Positions 1-13,488 of a stretch of DNA of 64,000 nucleotides are shown here, piece after piece. The notes beneath the pieces are model-generated. The model worked only from the letters and a program-made list of their open reading frames with translations. It was not told the DNA's origin and ran no database searches. A program made the translations under genes and the position numbers. How positions within the stretch are numbered: position 1 is the first letter of the stretch; each line of letters opens with the position of its first letter. Source of the DNA: Echinostoma caproni (lineage: Eukaryota; Platyhelminthes; Trematoda; Plagiorchiida; Echinostomatidae); contig UZAN01040981.1 in NCBI GenBank assembly GCA_900618425.1, positions 1 to 64,000 of the forward strand, given 5' to 3'.

Positions 1-690
1 CTCCGCATACGGCGAAATGCCAGTAATTCATTGAGGAAAGAGAAGATGTACCCATTCGGTAAAGGTGTTCACCAGGGGACAAAAGGAAAATGAAGTGGAC
101 AGCTGAAACAAGAGTTCTAGGAGTGAATATGGGGCCAAAATTGAAGGCGAGCCAACAGTGTCGCCAAGCTGCACATAAAACAATGCAGGGGCTATAACAG
201 CTGGACAGTAGGTTGGAACAAACCAAGCCTCCTCTTACCTCTATGCAAGACGCTTGTACACTTAATCCCTGGAATATTGCGTTCAAGGGTGGACGCCCAA
301 CTTGGTGGGGGATACCGGGCTTCTCGCTCAGGCCCAGCGTCGGTTCAGCAGGTGGTTTGGTCACTATAGGGGACTGAAGTTGAACCAGCTCAGGCTGATC
401 TTTCGCAAAAGAATAAGGTTGACGAGACCTACTCGTAGCGTTCACGATAATGATAGGCATGATGCGCGTAAAGGGCTTCTAGGAGCTAATGCTTAAGACG
501 AGAGGCAGTGAAGCACTCAAAGCACATGCACTGAGACTGGAGAAAGCCAGACTCAGATTGGGGATCCAGATTCAATTTTTTCCCTTCAGTGTTGTGAGTG
601 ATTGAGATGATCTGACGAAAGAAGTATGAATCGTTACGGTGACGCAAATCAAGCTGAAGCTTGAAAAAAGCATGAAATAACATTTTTGCG
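1..690 (+). pseudogene. Relic of CR1-like non-LTR retrotransposon, RT C-terminal region
   Basis: Decayed 3' part of a non-LTR (LINE) reverse transcriptase polyprotein. Reading across frames, 120-200 gives a VLGVNMGPKLKASQQC stretch, which corresponds to the DLGV...LK.S.QC block after the RT palm. 245-300 gives a CKTLVHLIPG segment (the YKTLVRP block), and 320-400 gives LLAQAQRRFSRWF (the LLERVQRRATR block). Around 530-620 an ALRLEKARLRLG stretch followed by FFPFSVVSD corresponds to the terminal FFSxRVVxxWN block. At least two frameshifts and several stops separate these pieces, so nothing functional can be made. The window starts inside the element, so the RT core would lie upstream. The same blocks are better preserved in the element at 47230-50909. 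Family assignment to CR1/jockey-like is inferred from block order, not from a search. Confidence 0.7.
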
Positions 691-1579
691 AGGACTGTAG
701 AACATACGCGTGAAGTTGCATCTAGGTGAATGATTTAGGAGTGCTATTTTTCATATTGCACTAATAAAATTTTAGTGTTATGCTTGCATGTTTGTGACAG
801 AAGTTGGATACAAGAATGGCACCAGAAAATCTTCCGTTCTCTGAGGACATATATACCGTCGACGCAATCGCGTATTCAAGAGCCCATCAGAGCCAGAAAC
901 TTGTCAATTTCGGGATCTCGCCGTCGAGTTCTGGACCAGAAGTTGAATTTTGGTAGTTAACCGTTAGGCTTCACTTTTCGGAAATTTGTAAGGGATCTCA
1001 TTTTGCACACTAACACTGCCTTTTAGAAAATACTATTGAATCGAAGTATTGGTAATCACTGAAATAGCCGACAACTCCAGGAACTAGAAGTGTGATCGAC
1101 AAGAGCCAGGAATCGTCCTGTGAGAACTGAACTGAACTGAAACCTGAAATGTTTGGGATTTGTTTTTGTTAAGAACCACAGTTTAAGAAGTTGAACTTAA
1201 GATGAAAGCGTTGGGCGATCATTCGGTCAGAAAACAACCGGAGGAATTCCGGACTCTCAATTGGTCTCGATCATCAGTTCCGTGATGCTACCTTGAATGT
1301 AGTAGACGAAACTGTTATTCAGTGTCATTCGACAGGGGATGACAATGAACACTTGAGTGTTGTGCACGGAGAATTTCCAATGAGATACTGACAATGGAAT
1401 GAGCGATGAATTACCCATGTGAAGGAAATAGAAAAGTTGGAATCGGTGTTTGTTTTAACCTGTCGATTTACCCGAGGTCACTGATGTTGTCAATAGCGCA
1501 CTGTATGAAATGAATAAAAGTTGACATAAAGCGATGTCTTCACCTGTCGAGAAACTTGGACCTAGCCAAAACTATCTGT

Positions 1580-1657
1580 CAGCGTTTTCGGCGTATTTCG
1601 ACAGCGGAAATAATCTGGCTCTGTCACCTGCCGCAATAGGTGGCATTGTCGCGGGCA
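1580..1657 (+). CDS. Penultimate coding exon, CNTNAP/neurexin-IV-like receptor (juxtamembrane part)
   Basis: Short exon encoding the end of the extracellular region and the start of a transmembrane helix, ending in LALSPAAIGGIVAG. It closes with a good splice donor (gtaagt, 1658-1663) in phase 1. The next exon at 14988 supplies the two missing bases, giving an isoleucine and a continuous hydrophobic run. The 5' boundary is uncertain: possible acceptors are a CAG ending at 1579 or another ending near 1603, and an open frame runs back to an ATG at 1534. Which residues are truly coding before SGNNLALS is not decided. An Ala/Gly-rich entry into the membrane right after a small ectodomain linker fits the neurexin superfamily. 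Earlier exons would lie outside the window or were not recognised. Confidence 0.55.
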
Positions 1658-4232
1658 GTAAGTTTAAAAATAGAAATGCGGAAATTTATATTCCATGTTA
1701 TAATCCTACCAAATGGTAAATAATTATGATTTCTGAACCACAGAATATTTTGTTTTTCACGTTTGGTTCCTTTTTATGTTCTGGCACTTAAGGAATTTAT
1801 TTTTGAAACTCATAGTTAAGACAATTTATTTTTAGTTTATAATAAGACGATTGCAGTCAACTCCCGAGAGGTTCCATCGACTCCAATCATAAAAGGCACC
1901 TAGCGAAATCCAGTCAGAGGAATACAATTTTTTACGGGTTTGCGTGACGTTGGTTATCGTGAATTTTTACGCTCGTTCTAAGAGTTTTCACTGCTGTCAG
2001 GCTAATTAGCTTGGCCATTGAAGTAAAGTAAAAACATGATGCTTACTAGTGCAGTACCTGCAGTGCCATTAGTTAAAACAATGTGGGACATAAGCTCATA
2101 TTCAATGATTAATGATCGTGTCTGTGAACAAATATTGATTTTATAAAGCTTCATCAACCTTCATGAAATTTTTCTCTCGGATATTTCTCATTATGAATAA
2201 CATTTTACCCAATAATCTTCCGATATTACTGAAGTGATTAGGAATTGTAGCATTTGGATACTCAAGAAAAGATTTTTCCTTGATACGTGACACATTCTGT
2301 TAAATCGCATAAATTGTTCATTTTCATAAGAATCTTATGTCAAGTAATGCACATTGAAACGGTTATTTTTTTGATTGAACTTTTATAAGCCATCAGATAC
2401 TCATTTTTTAGTTTTTATGTATAATCAGTGAGATGCGATAAGGAGATTAAATGGTGACTCTCCAGTGTACCTCTGTGCTGATCGGGGTTTGGTGGGTGGC
2501 CCACTGTCCTATATTCAACAAAATAAAGAGAAGATAAGAATCACTAGATGTATATTCAATACTGGTGTGCGGCCGGGGTGCCTACCAGGGGATGAGTGAT
2601 ATGCTTCGAGAGAGAATATTTACCATAACGCAACCGTAATTTTTCGCAGTATTTTCCGAAAGAATCGATTATTCTTCTTGAGTAGAACTTCTAAAGACTG
2701 TTCAAATCAATACACTGATTGTTAAAATTTATGTTATATTACTGTTATTTGGTGTCAAAATACCATATGTGTATACAAAGATTTAAATAATTTAGCATAT
2801 GCAACTTTCAATGCTCGTTGTGTTTTCATGGAACTAACATCAAAGTACTTCAATCCTTGAGGTAAGCCATAGCAACTTAATTGAGTTTCAGCTGCCTAAT
2901 TACGGTAATTTGAAAATAATTAAATAGGTCTAATTATCGGATGGTACTTGTGGTGCATCGTATCACAATCATAATACTGTATTAGTACAGCAAAATTCCA
3001 TTTTAGATAAGGCTATTTCAGTGAGTTTGGTAAACAAATATTTATCTCAAATCCCGGATACATTACCGAGGCTCTTAAAAAGAAAGTGAAGAGATAAACC
3101 TGTAAACATAGTACTGTTACAAAAATATATTACTTCGTTTATCGTAAGAACTTTAAGTCGCTCTGCACCTACATACCGTTAACTCTCTGAATTCATCAAA
3201 TGAAATTTCAGCGGGATGGGCATGGGCCCAAGTTTTGGTCTCAAACATAACCAAAATCATCCAGAGGATTGACAAAACAGAAAAAATGTAGCACCGATTG
3301 TCTGATTTAATCATTCGTGATATAATTACTAAAAAGCCACAAAAACAATTTCAATGGTTTCACAAGAGCCTTCTAGAATGGTGTTTTTCTTTTTTTCTAA
3401 AGCGTCCTCTTAATATACACTTATTGAAATTTCTTCTTCTGGTTATCTTCTAGATTTGAAGCATGAAAGTCTAATAAAGTATGAAGAATATGCATTATTT
3501 TTATTACTGCATTATTCTCAATATTGCACTGATTGAAGATACCTTTGAAGTTTGATTTTATGTGAATAATGCAATTCCTACGGTGAAAAACTGTTGGATA
3601 AACGTATACATACAAATATTTACACAAAAATATCAAAATATACATAAAGTAATATCAGAAACGTTTGATGCTAAACAGTTAAAAGACGTACTTTAATAAA
3701 CACAATCTTCTCGTTTTGATAAATAAGCTGTTCGTTTTTGTATGCTAAATGTTTGCTGCTTTAAAGAACAGAACTGATACTCTGGAAATACTATTGGAAA
3801 CAAAAAAATAGTAAGTACACTGGACGAGGGAGACATAATCAACAGAATTAGTAAGGTTTTCTTCTTAAAATGAAATTCATTATTAAATTAAAGAATTCAA
3901 AGTAACCTAAAGCAACATGAACTCAAATAAAATTCACTATCTTGTTACAGAAGCTAAAAATAAATAAAACAGAGTTCCAGTTTCATATTCTTTAGCTTTG
4001 ATGAAAACGAGTTACTTAAATAACTCGCTAATGTAGGTTTTCGTAATGGGCTTTGAAATAACTTCACTTCATAAAATTAATTTGTTCTTGACATAAAAAC
4101 TGTTTATTATTGCCGATGAAATGTTCTTCAGTTTGTAAAACAAATTAAAACGACAGCTTAGCAGAACCAATGAACCATGTTTTCTGCGGCACTGAAGTTT
4201 ATTCTGTTTGAATGTACTCTTCGTCGAGTCTA

Positions 4233-4265
4233 TATCATTTTTGCAAGTNTATCATTTTTGCAAGT
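4233..4265. repeat. Single N flanked by a 16-base exact duplication (assembly artefact)
   Basis: The 16 bases tatcatttttgcaagt occur at 4233-4248, then one N at 4249, then the same 16 bases at 4250-4265. This is the signature of two contig ends that overlap but were joined as a gap. The true sequence probably has one copy. Confidence 0.75.
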
Positions 4266-5289
4266 TTCTCTTCATTAAAAATGTGAGATGAAACAAATTA
4301 GTCATTATGAAGCACGATTTTAGGGATTTTGTAAGCATTCAGCCCAAAATGGTTTAGGATTATCAAACAGCTAAATGATTTATAAAAGAATTCTTGGTTT
4401 AGACAAAAATTAACTCATCACACTTTGTAAATGTGCCATACAGAGAAACCCTGATAGTGTTAAAAAACATCGCACCCTCATTATGTACAAATGATCATCA
4501 AATTCAAACATCGCAAACAAAACCAGATCTTTCAGAGATTTATTAGGAATATGGAAGACTAAATAAAGTGTAGTGGAAAATAAAATCACAGATCTGTTTC
4601 TACATATGCGGGTACATACCAATGAATGTAGAAAATATTCTGCTTATGTTCTCGACCCTTGAAGACTAGCAGTTACCCTATGCCGTTCGACATGTCAAAA
4701 TATTATGGGTTGTTCGTAACCAACGTTTGTAGACCAAATTAGAGAAATTTTATTTTACAAACGGTTTGCAAACATTTTTCAGATAACATGTTAAACTCGT
4801 TGGGATAAGAAAAACCAAGCAGATTTAGTAACATTGATTAAAACTGAAGGTTGATAACGAAATATTGGTGACTTGCAACGCTGATGAAAGTTGCATACGG
4901 AATTGAAGAAAAAGTGTTTGAAAACGCAACCACATATAGTTATCAAAGGAATTATAATAGCTAAGTAATTTGTATGATTATCGTAATTTATTTATTAATG
5001 CAAAATAAGAGGTTTTTATAGGTCTATTAACTATAAAGTAAAAATATAAAGCTTCACAGAATGTTTCAATCTCCCTCGTTTGCAAAACATATTCATCTGT
5101 TTTGAGGTTTCGCTCATTATCAATAACTTGTTTTTATACCAAATTTAAAACTTATTTATGAAAGTAATGACAACAGCATCAATTGGCACTCCGATAGAAG
5201 GTTTCACTGAGATTTGGTTGCCGAGAATTCCAAAGTATTTGCATATTTCAAAACTACCATAATAACCATTGACCTGAGATTTCAGGTTT

Positions 5290-5886
5290 CAAACAGAACA
5301 ACAGAGTGGTGAACAAACAGAGATTTGTATTCATGACAATACATGTCATTATAAATCACTATTTGGGAATAAAATTGTCTCGGAAAAATAAAACAAAATA
5401 AAATCATAGATTACTAGACACGATTTCTTCGTGAGATCGAGAATCGGGCTCACTATGATCACACGTTTGTTTGTTCACTCATCCGATCATCGAGATTACA
5501 CGTGAAAGGGTATGTGTGCCAGGTGAGCCAGGGAAGCTTTACCGCTTGCAAAAATTGTTTTTGGGCACACAGAAGGGGAGAAGGCTGTGCAGACAAATGC
5601 TCACCGGTTCTGTTATAGACAGTATCCGACAGCAAACCTGCCTCAATAATCGCCCACGAACTTTATACAGGGGTCGGATAGCCTCGGACAAATAAATGTG
5701 TGATCATAGTGAGCCCGATTTCCGGTCTCACGAGAAAATCGTTTCTAGTAATCTATGATTTTATTTTGTTTTATTTTCCCAAGTCAATTTTATTCCCAAG
5801 TGTTGATATATGTATATTGACATGTATTAAGATTACTACGAATCACTGAAAACGAGCTTGTTCGTCACACTGCTGTTCTGTTTGAA
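5290..5886. repeat. Long palindromic (foldback) element with ~180 bp inverted arms
   Basis: The left arm 5290-5464 and the right arm 5698-5886 are inverted complements at roughly 80-85% over most of their length. The best blocks are the inner ends (gtgtgatcatagtgagcccg on the right, its complement on the left), an ATTTTATTTTGTTTTATTTT block with its complement, and the outer ends (complement of aaacagaacaacagagtg versus ctgttctgtttgaaa). Between the arms is a 233 bp spacer of higher GC, which is open in one frame (5471-5695) but shows no protein motif. Such a layout fits a foldback or MITE-type DNA element, or two head-to-head copies of one repeat. Target-site duplications are not evident. 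The transcript, being within an intron of the receptor gene, could form a long hairpin. Confidence 0.75.
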
Positions 5887-8800
5887 ATGTGCTTGGTGGG
5901 ACTATTTCGACAATTTCAGGTTTCACTTAACCGTTCTGCCGGATGATGAAAGTAATCGGACACCAGATATTTTTCAACGGTGACAGCAAATTAAAAAACT
6001 TAAAAATTAAACAGTCACACAGACGAGGACAACAGTTTTGCAGGGAGCAAGTTAAGGACTAAATGTATTTGAACAAATGGAAAGATCGTTTTTCATTCTT
6101 AAACAAAAACATTTCAAATTATTTGACTTTATAACGGGAGAGAACACCTTTCCTGAATGAGCAACATTTTATAACGCTTTTAAACATTAGCATTATATTT
6201 AGCAAGTTAATTGTTTAAATATCGTAAAAAATAAAGAAAAATATTATTTTTCAGCATTCGTACGTTGTTACAAGTGTTTCATTCTAACACATGACCAGAA
6301 GATAAACATGTTTTACGTAAGTCACTATGAAGCTCTTAATGGAAAACCTGAATCAAGGCAGCTAGAGGATAAAAAAAGGTAAATGATAAATAAATTATGG
6401 TTTTATCTTAGGTTATGGAATAACTTACTGGAAATAGTCATTTTGTCACACACTAAATGCAATTCTATACTTGAATTTAATAACCACGTTGATTAGAAAT
6501 TATTCATTTTAATCAGGTTAGTAAATGATTCCGAAAACATGAACTATCAGACTTTGTCAAACAAAGTCAGAAGTCAAAGGTCACGGGGATGATGGTTAAA
6601 AATTATTCAAAAGGTTGAGAAGATTTTCAACTATTTGATCTTGAAGAAACCAAAGTGCTTTGTGAGTATTTTTAACTTCGAATCTGTTATTTTTGATATT
6701 TTATTAAAATACATTATTGTAATGATGCACTGAAGTCGCCAACTTCAGCACTTGATTATTCCAATATTATACGATCAAACAGTCGATTCTTTGAAAAAGT
6801 AAATATTATAGAAAGGGGAATGAAGCGAGAATCACGTTCTGTGAGACTAATCTATCTCCACGAATTGCGCTGAAATGAAAAATGTTACCTCCAATTAGAA
6901 TAGCCAGATGGTTATCGATAGAAAAATATCGAGTCTACACAGCAACAGTAAATAAATTTGGGAGATAAAAAGATTAAACTATCAAACTGAACATCATCAA
7001 TATACTCAATGCAAAACGTGTTTATTAAGGGTCTTAGTTGTAGGTAAAGCAGTTTTTGATTCACAATGAGATTTAAACAACCACCGTCGATTAGGTGACA
7101 TTTTTGTTTGATATGCTGAATTTTAAAACATGTTTAAATGTGACAAACATTTCATGAGATCAGAGAACCATACAGAGTTAATCCATGCAACCAAGTTTTG
7201 ATTTATTTTAATATGCTACTTATTTAACGTTTTTAGTAATAATTCAAGCATATCATAGAACAGGTGTTGAAAGAAAGTGGATAAGTGTTCATTTCGCCTA
7301 ATAAGGTGAAAAATTAACATTTCACTTGAATGGGAGAAAGTTTTCTGTGTAACGTTTAGGGCGTAATTTGCTTAATCATTTTGAGAATTTTCCTATGAAT
7401 GCAGAAGACATGCTTCTTTTCGATCATTTGGTCGTGAAAGACAACATAGATTAAAAACTAATCTAAGATTCGCAAATTTGTCAAAACCGAAAGAACATAA
7501 AATTTAGTGAAAGAGCTACGAGTTTCCTCCTAAACTATTCATGTGAAATAGGCCGAACTTTTAAGAGATAACGGCCTCAGTGAAAGAACGCAGTACGATG
7601 AAAATAAAGCACAAAAGCTGGACAAAACGTAATGTCTTCGGAAAAATGACTACTACATTTTTCCCCAGAAAAAAAACAACTTCACATACTTATTAGCACT
7701 CATATTCGATCGGTGGCAAAATACGTTTTGAGTGATTACTCATTACAGAGCTTAGGGTTGAAAATACAACAGAATGTTTCATTTTCTTATTCCTCAGATG
7801 TGATTTTTTTCTGCAAGCATTCAACAGGATACAATGTTTTTTATAGAGAGTAAAATTAGCAGAAGTATTGTTAGTATTGAAGGTTTCCGGATAATTTATT
7901 TTACACTGCGTGCTCAAGCGCAATTACACAATAAGGGTGGCCAGAATTACTGCAGAAGTACAACCAGTTTATGGCGGAAGGCTTAACAACTTGGGACAAA
8001 TTTCGTTGTACTGAATGCGCGCTATTTGTTATGTGGGACTCACAATAGCTAACCGGACATTAGACTTTGCCCCAGGGTTTTTATGCGCAAAGCAAAATAA
8101 AACTAATGGCAGATCCTGCGGTTTGATGTCTACGAAATGTCCTGGAATAAATAATTAATAATTAACACGTATTGATAAAGTGGCTGTTCTTTTGAGCAAT
8201 TTACAACACGGTTAGAAAGCTAAGTAAAGACGGAAGCGCATCAATGTTTGTGATCATTCTCCCTTTGAGGCACAAAATTGTACGTAGAATTAATGCGTTC
8301 TAGGAAAGAAAAAAGAATGATCTATGTGTTCTGTAACGGTCATTAAAAATATTGAACCGAGGGATGATTTTACATTTTAGCCTAAGTAAGTCTAGGGAAA
8401 TTATTTCTCACCAAAATATGCAGTGGTTAAATGCACTCTCATATGTCATGGCAAATACCCCTGACGGGCCCCCGACGGGAATACAGCGATGCTAATCATT
8501 CAATCTGTATCATATTTGCAGGGCTCCAGGTGAAATAAACACAGCCCTATCTCAGATAAACCCTGTCATGACCATTGAAATTTCTACCGGGTTAAATCTT
8601 TCAGGGAGAAACGTTTACATGAAACTTGGGTTCTTTAAAAGCACTGAAATTGAAACAGTCGCAGTGAGTTGTTGTCAAACTGGGGAAAATTATCATCATC
8701 TCTCAGGCGTCAGTGCAAAACACTGGCAACAGAAAAACGGACAATCTGACGCGCGAAATTGAAAGACGAATTGTTTGACTGCGACCGCATGCAGATACAC

Positions 8801-9959
8801 CTGTGCTAATTTGTTCCATCCTGCACATCTCAACTGAGATTCTGACATTTTTTCAAGTAAAGTGCAGGAAGTTTAGATGCACACAAATAGTGAATTCTCA
8901 TTAATTTTCGAATTTTCACGGTGAATATACATTTGCAAATGGTGGTACAAAACAGAAATACATTCCACACTGAAGTGCATTAGAAGTTCTGATGCACAGC
9001 TTTTCTTAACGTGGGTGTCAATTGTCGGACGATTAACCAAGAGAATGCAATATACTGAAGTAAGATATTTTTGCGTGTATGCGCAAAAACGAAGTAGATA
9101 TCTGGAGAGTGTTTGGGATTTCACACAGGTTTCATGATTTCTGGATATCATCTGTGACTTTGCTGCGTTTTGTCCTGTGAATAAACCTGTTCCACGTGCC
9201 ATGAAACAAAAATACATCTATCAACCCCATGGTATCTGGGACAATGTTTAAGGAATATGGAGAAGGAGGGCAATCTTTTTCTACTCAAACTGGGGATGAA
9301 TACAGCTGAGCTGTTTATGGAATTTAGAAGGATGATCACAAACTTAATAAAAAGTTACGTGGAACGGCCAGTTCCCTAACATTAGGTGCATGAACAGACT
9401 ATGGTCGAATCGCTATAGAAGCGTTGTCAACATGAGCGAACCAAGGCAGATTATGGGTAACTGGTGCACGGAGATGCGTCAAAACCAACCAGAAACTCTG
9501 TCACGCGTGAAGCCAATCAGGCTGTTACTAAATATACTACTGCAATTTGTCAAAATGCGTGCCAGATTCTTATAGGCCTTTGCTGATTTGAACCACTGAG
9601 CATCATCAGTAAGTCACAGGATGCTTGAGGGATGTGCGATACGCACGCCCACATGTACCCACACACACTTAACCTGTGCGTGTAGTCTCCAGTTTATACC
9701 TGCTAAATTTTCAATAATACAATGAACTCGAACGTTGTTCCGGTAGGAGGTTTTCATTCTGCTCAGTCCTGTGTAACGAAGCAGGCAAAATCAATTGCTC
9801 ACGCCACGGACCCTGTGCAACACTCCACTATCCCCAAGGACGCGAAAACAGAAGATGCAACGGCTGGGAGCGAACGAGAACTATATTGACTGATAGATTC
9901 GTAACAGGTCGATAAAATCGATAACAATGAACAAATAACTTCAAACAAGGGGCGAATAT

Positions 9960-10300
9960 CAGTCACCGTTTGGGGAACGTTCCTGGGTTTGTAGGACGCT
10001 GAAAGAAGCCTGAAAGGTAAGGAGAGAGGGAACTCTGTTTTAGGGTGTTTGTATCGTCCAGTGCATTTTCGGTTCTATTACACTGCTCTGCTGTGCCTCG
10101 TATTATCGCAGTGGGAGACGATACGAGGCTTTGCGGGAGACGAACGACAACGGGGAACGGCGGTAAGGATGCGGGATATAGATTGGCGAGGAAACACTGG
10201 CAGATAGGTTTTCCGTGGGTCGGGGTTGAAGTCTAACCTACGAGGCAAGGCAAACAGAACCCCATGAACCAAAACGCTTCAGTGAGATACAAGCACTCAT
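9960..10300. other. GC-richer block without recognised content
   Basis: This stretch is visibly richer in G and C than its surroundings and has open frames on both strands (10045-10236 + and 10078-10272 -). Neither translation shows a family motif, and neither has clear splice sites. It may be an old repeat. I see nothing firm. Confidence 0.2.
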
Positions 10301-10385
10301 GATTAAATATTACAAGCGCGGTTGCCAAGCGTTACAACAGCTCACTGAGAATGCTTGCGTGCACATATTGCCACTCTTGTATTTT

Positions 10386-10500
10386 ACTTCCGTGTATTGA
10401 ATATACAATAGCGCAGTATTGGGGGAAGAGGCCAATCAGGCCGCTATCGTACCGCGAATCACACGCATTAGCGCAACCTCATCGGTCGAATTGCTCAAAT
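10386..10500 (-). repeat. SINE copy (tailed family), 3' part
   Basis: Read on the - strand, the sequence includes a GATTGGCC..CTTCCCCC block, then tgtatattcaata and ggaagtaaaa. This is the same 3' half as the better copy at 45427-45594. The tRNA-like head is too decayed to recognise. It lies in the large intron in antisense orientation to the gene. Confidence 0.55.
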
Positions 10501-10763
10501 CAGTTGCTTCTACTGTTCAGTCTGTCGGGTGAAACACAACCCTACAATTTGGTGTTTCTTTTTTCTGTTAGTCAGAATTATTCTATCAGTTTCCACCAAC
10601 TTCCGCACTCGATAAATCAAATTTTTACGTGCTCAATGTCAATAAATGTGTGTGGATGTTCTTTTTAGCACTCATTATCAAACGATTTTAGTAACCCGTC
10701 TGAACTTGCTCTTAACAATACGCTTATGCCTAAAGCTGGATTTGACAGGGACATGAAAAGTAC

Positions 10764-10808
10764 GCACTGGTGAAGAGTCCCAAACTGGACGAAACAGCTG
10801 TCCGGTGC
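10764..10808 (+). ncRNA. Hammerhead-like ribozyme (type I), near-intact
   Basis: A 45-nt unit with full hammerhead layout. Helix I is gcactg (10764-10769) pairing with cggtgc (10803-10808), 6 bp with one G-T. The core 10770-10776 is GTGAAGA, matching CUGANGA except that the first C is G. Helix II is GTCC/GGAC (10777-10780 with 10787-10790) with loop CAAACT. GAAA is at 10791-10794. Helix III is a minimal self-complementary ACAGCTGT (10794-10801), and the cleavage triplet GTC is 10800-10802. Short palindromic helix III is known for hammerheads that act as dimers, as in Penelope-like elements and retrozymes. Helix II and its loop strongly recall the schistosome SM-alpha ribozyme (GTCCCAAATAGGAC). 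The C3 to G change should abolish or greatly weaken cleavage. A second copy is at 58937. Confidence 0.75.
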
Positions 10809-13488
10809 TCTTTGTCGACTGTCACAAGCATTTCTATCTTGAATATACTTTATCAAATTATCTTGATAGGTACAATCATGTAGGAAACATTTACATTAGG
10901 CTTCGGGGATGGTCCTCCTAAGCCTTCAGACTTAAAAATCTCGGAGTTTCCCTGAATGTAATTCTTAAATTTTTGACAGTCTACATTCTTCCACACTGGT
11001 TAGACTGTTCTTCACGATTCTTCCTCGGTCTAAAGGAAAGTAACTGCATTCGCTTTTCTACATCTCCTAAATTTTTTACCGTTGCATTGGTATTCCATAG
11101 ACGGTTTTAGCTGATTTTACTGTGTGAACGTAAGAGGCGTACTATCAAACGAAGAACACTGCCTGTTAGCCCATTTCAATAAATGTGTGTTTGACCCATG
11201 TACCCGTTCCAAATTCGCGTTTCTTCGTGCAGAAACAGGAATCCCATCATGCTTTATCTTGCCCGTCCGAGCAACTATCATTAGCGACTTGGGAAATCAC
11301 TTAACACATTGGTTTTCCGTGTTATCCCGTTGTTTTTGATTTACCTAACCTTTGATATGCACATTTTCTTCACTGTCAGTTTCTAAAGTGCTAAAAATCT
11401 ACCTTATTGATTGCAAGAAGTTTAACTAATCTGAAATATACTCCGCGTGATTCCTTGGTTATCCGGTCAGCGATCAAAATGAAGATTTTTAAAAATGAAT
11501 AAAAAAGTTGACAAAACATGCTTATGGTCAACGCGTCTCCTGATGTCCGGATGAAATTTACTATGTGACTACAGAATTGGGTTCGAGGAAAACGGTTCTC
11601 GGCCGCATATTGATCCAGAATAAAAAGTAATCAAAAGCAATTAGTGGATGCGTCATTGTTTGACTAAGTATGCAATGAGTAATCTCTCTAAATACATTCG
11701 TGTGTTTGTGGAAGTTCTGCTTTAGTCACCCACTGCAGGCATTCACTCTGAGTGTTTTTGCTTATTTTCAACATCACTGCAAACAAGCTTGTTCGCTACT
11801 CTGCGTTTTCTTACAATGTGTAAAGATGGTATGTTCGGACATATTTTGAAATTCCCCATTAGCGCAAGGAACCTGCGTTTTCAAATGGATATTGTAAATT
11901 TGATGCTCTCAGGTACCAAATTCAGGATACGTTTCAAGTGCACCTTCCAAAATGTGTTTACTGTCAACAACTGTGATCCGAATACGGCTGAAGTCAAGCG
12001 GAAAAGTGGACTCTGACGCAGATTATGAGTGCCAAGAGAACCGATCAATCTGTTCAATAATTCTTCTTTTGAACGTGATTCCATTGAATAATATGACGAC
12101 ATTCAGTGCAACTCAGCGAAACGCAGTTTTCATGCTTCATTCCAAGCAGGCAACAATGGAACTGTTTGAACTGAGCGCGCCTAACCGAGTCACTTTCAAT
12201 CGGTCATTGTTGCAATCGAAGTAGTGTAACTAGCTTTAGACTCAAAGGAAAAATTTAATGGAAGAGCTCTTTCATGAAGTGGTTTAATGTGAAATAGAGA
12301 GTTGGGTGTTCCTTGTTAGGTAAGCCATTGCATATAGAACGGAAAGCAAAATCTAAGAAATGGGATGAAGAAACAGTGTTTGTTCCCAAGTTGAGTGCTC
12401 TTTTGAATACAAAATGACAAAACATCCATTGGTTGTATGATACTCAAATTCGATGAAGTCACCTCGGCTCCGGAGATTTAAGTTCATTCTAAAGAATCCG
12501 CTTGCTATTGAACAGACGAAAATAGTTGTCACTATCAGACTGCTGTTTTATCCTCGTCATCAGGTAACAGGTTTTCTATTAATTTAACTCATTACTAATA
12601 ACCCACAGTTTAGGAATCTGGCTGATTATTTACTGCAGTAGTACAATTCATCCAATGGAAGAAATTGATAGATGCATGAAGTATATTGATCACATACAAC
12701 AAGCTGTTGAAGATCAGCAGTTAAAACCCCCCAAATTTAGGTTTAGTACGCAAGATTCTTTACTCATTCAAATTATTGAATCCGTGTATTATTTGTAGAT
12801 AAAATCCGTGACCTGTATCACTTAAGCCAAACACGCAACCGAAGACAAAGTTATCAGATGGATAACCGTATTTTTATTCAACATTTACCGCACATTATAG
12901 GTGACTGTAGACAAGATTGCAGTGACTTGCACTGTTTTATTTCCGATATTTTTTCACAAATGAAACATTCTCTTCCAGACAGGCGGACTTTCCTCTGACC
13001 CTGTCCAACAGACATTCAGACACCTGTAAACGGATGGAAATGTTAAGTACCGGGTCATAAGCAGCGTACACATGTCAAAATTTGACTGGTACACCAAGTG
13101 CCTTCTTATCTTGTCTTGTCTACAGATTCGTTCCATCAGAAGAACATGGATACTAACTTGTTGGCCTTGCAAACACAGTCACAGTGACAAAGACTCCGCG
13201 TTCGTGAATGACTCACCCCGGTTGGAAGTGAGACATATTTACTTGGATAGGGATGATACCAGGAGATTTTCAGGTCGCAAGCAGAAAATCGGCTGTTGTT
13301 AGCAAACAAACAAATATTGACAAATATAAACCAAATATTTCAGGATATTATTTCCTTTCGGATTAGTTTTCTGGGGTATATATATTTGACAGATGTTTGG
13401 GGATTAACCTCAAGATATTCTTCAACTGGGTGGCATTCTCCAGTCAGATGCCCCCAAATCATTTTGCGCAGTTCTGAGTGACATGAAT

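Noticed and set aside
8873..9217. 114-codon - frame
   Set aside because: Lies inside the supposed intron on the other strand, no motif.
10045..10272. Overlapping + and - frames of about 63 codons
   Set aside because: GC-rich shadow frames without motif or splice signals.
11780..11830. AAACAAGCTTGTTCG..CTCTGC resembling the outer right arm near 5855-5886
   Set aside because: Only about 25-30 bases with differences; could be chance.
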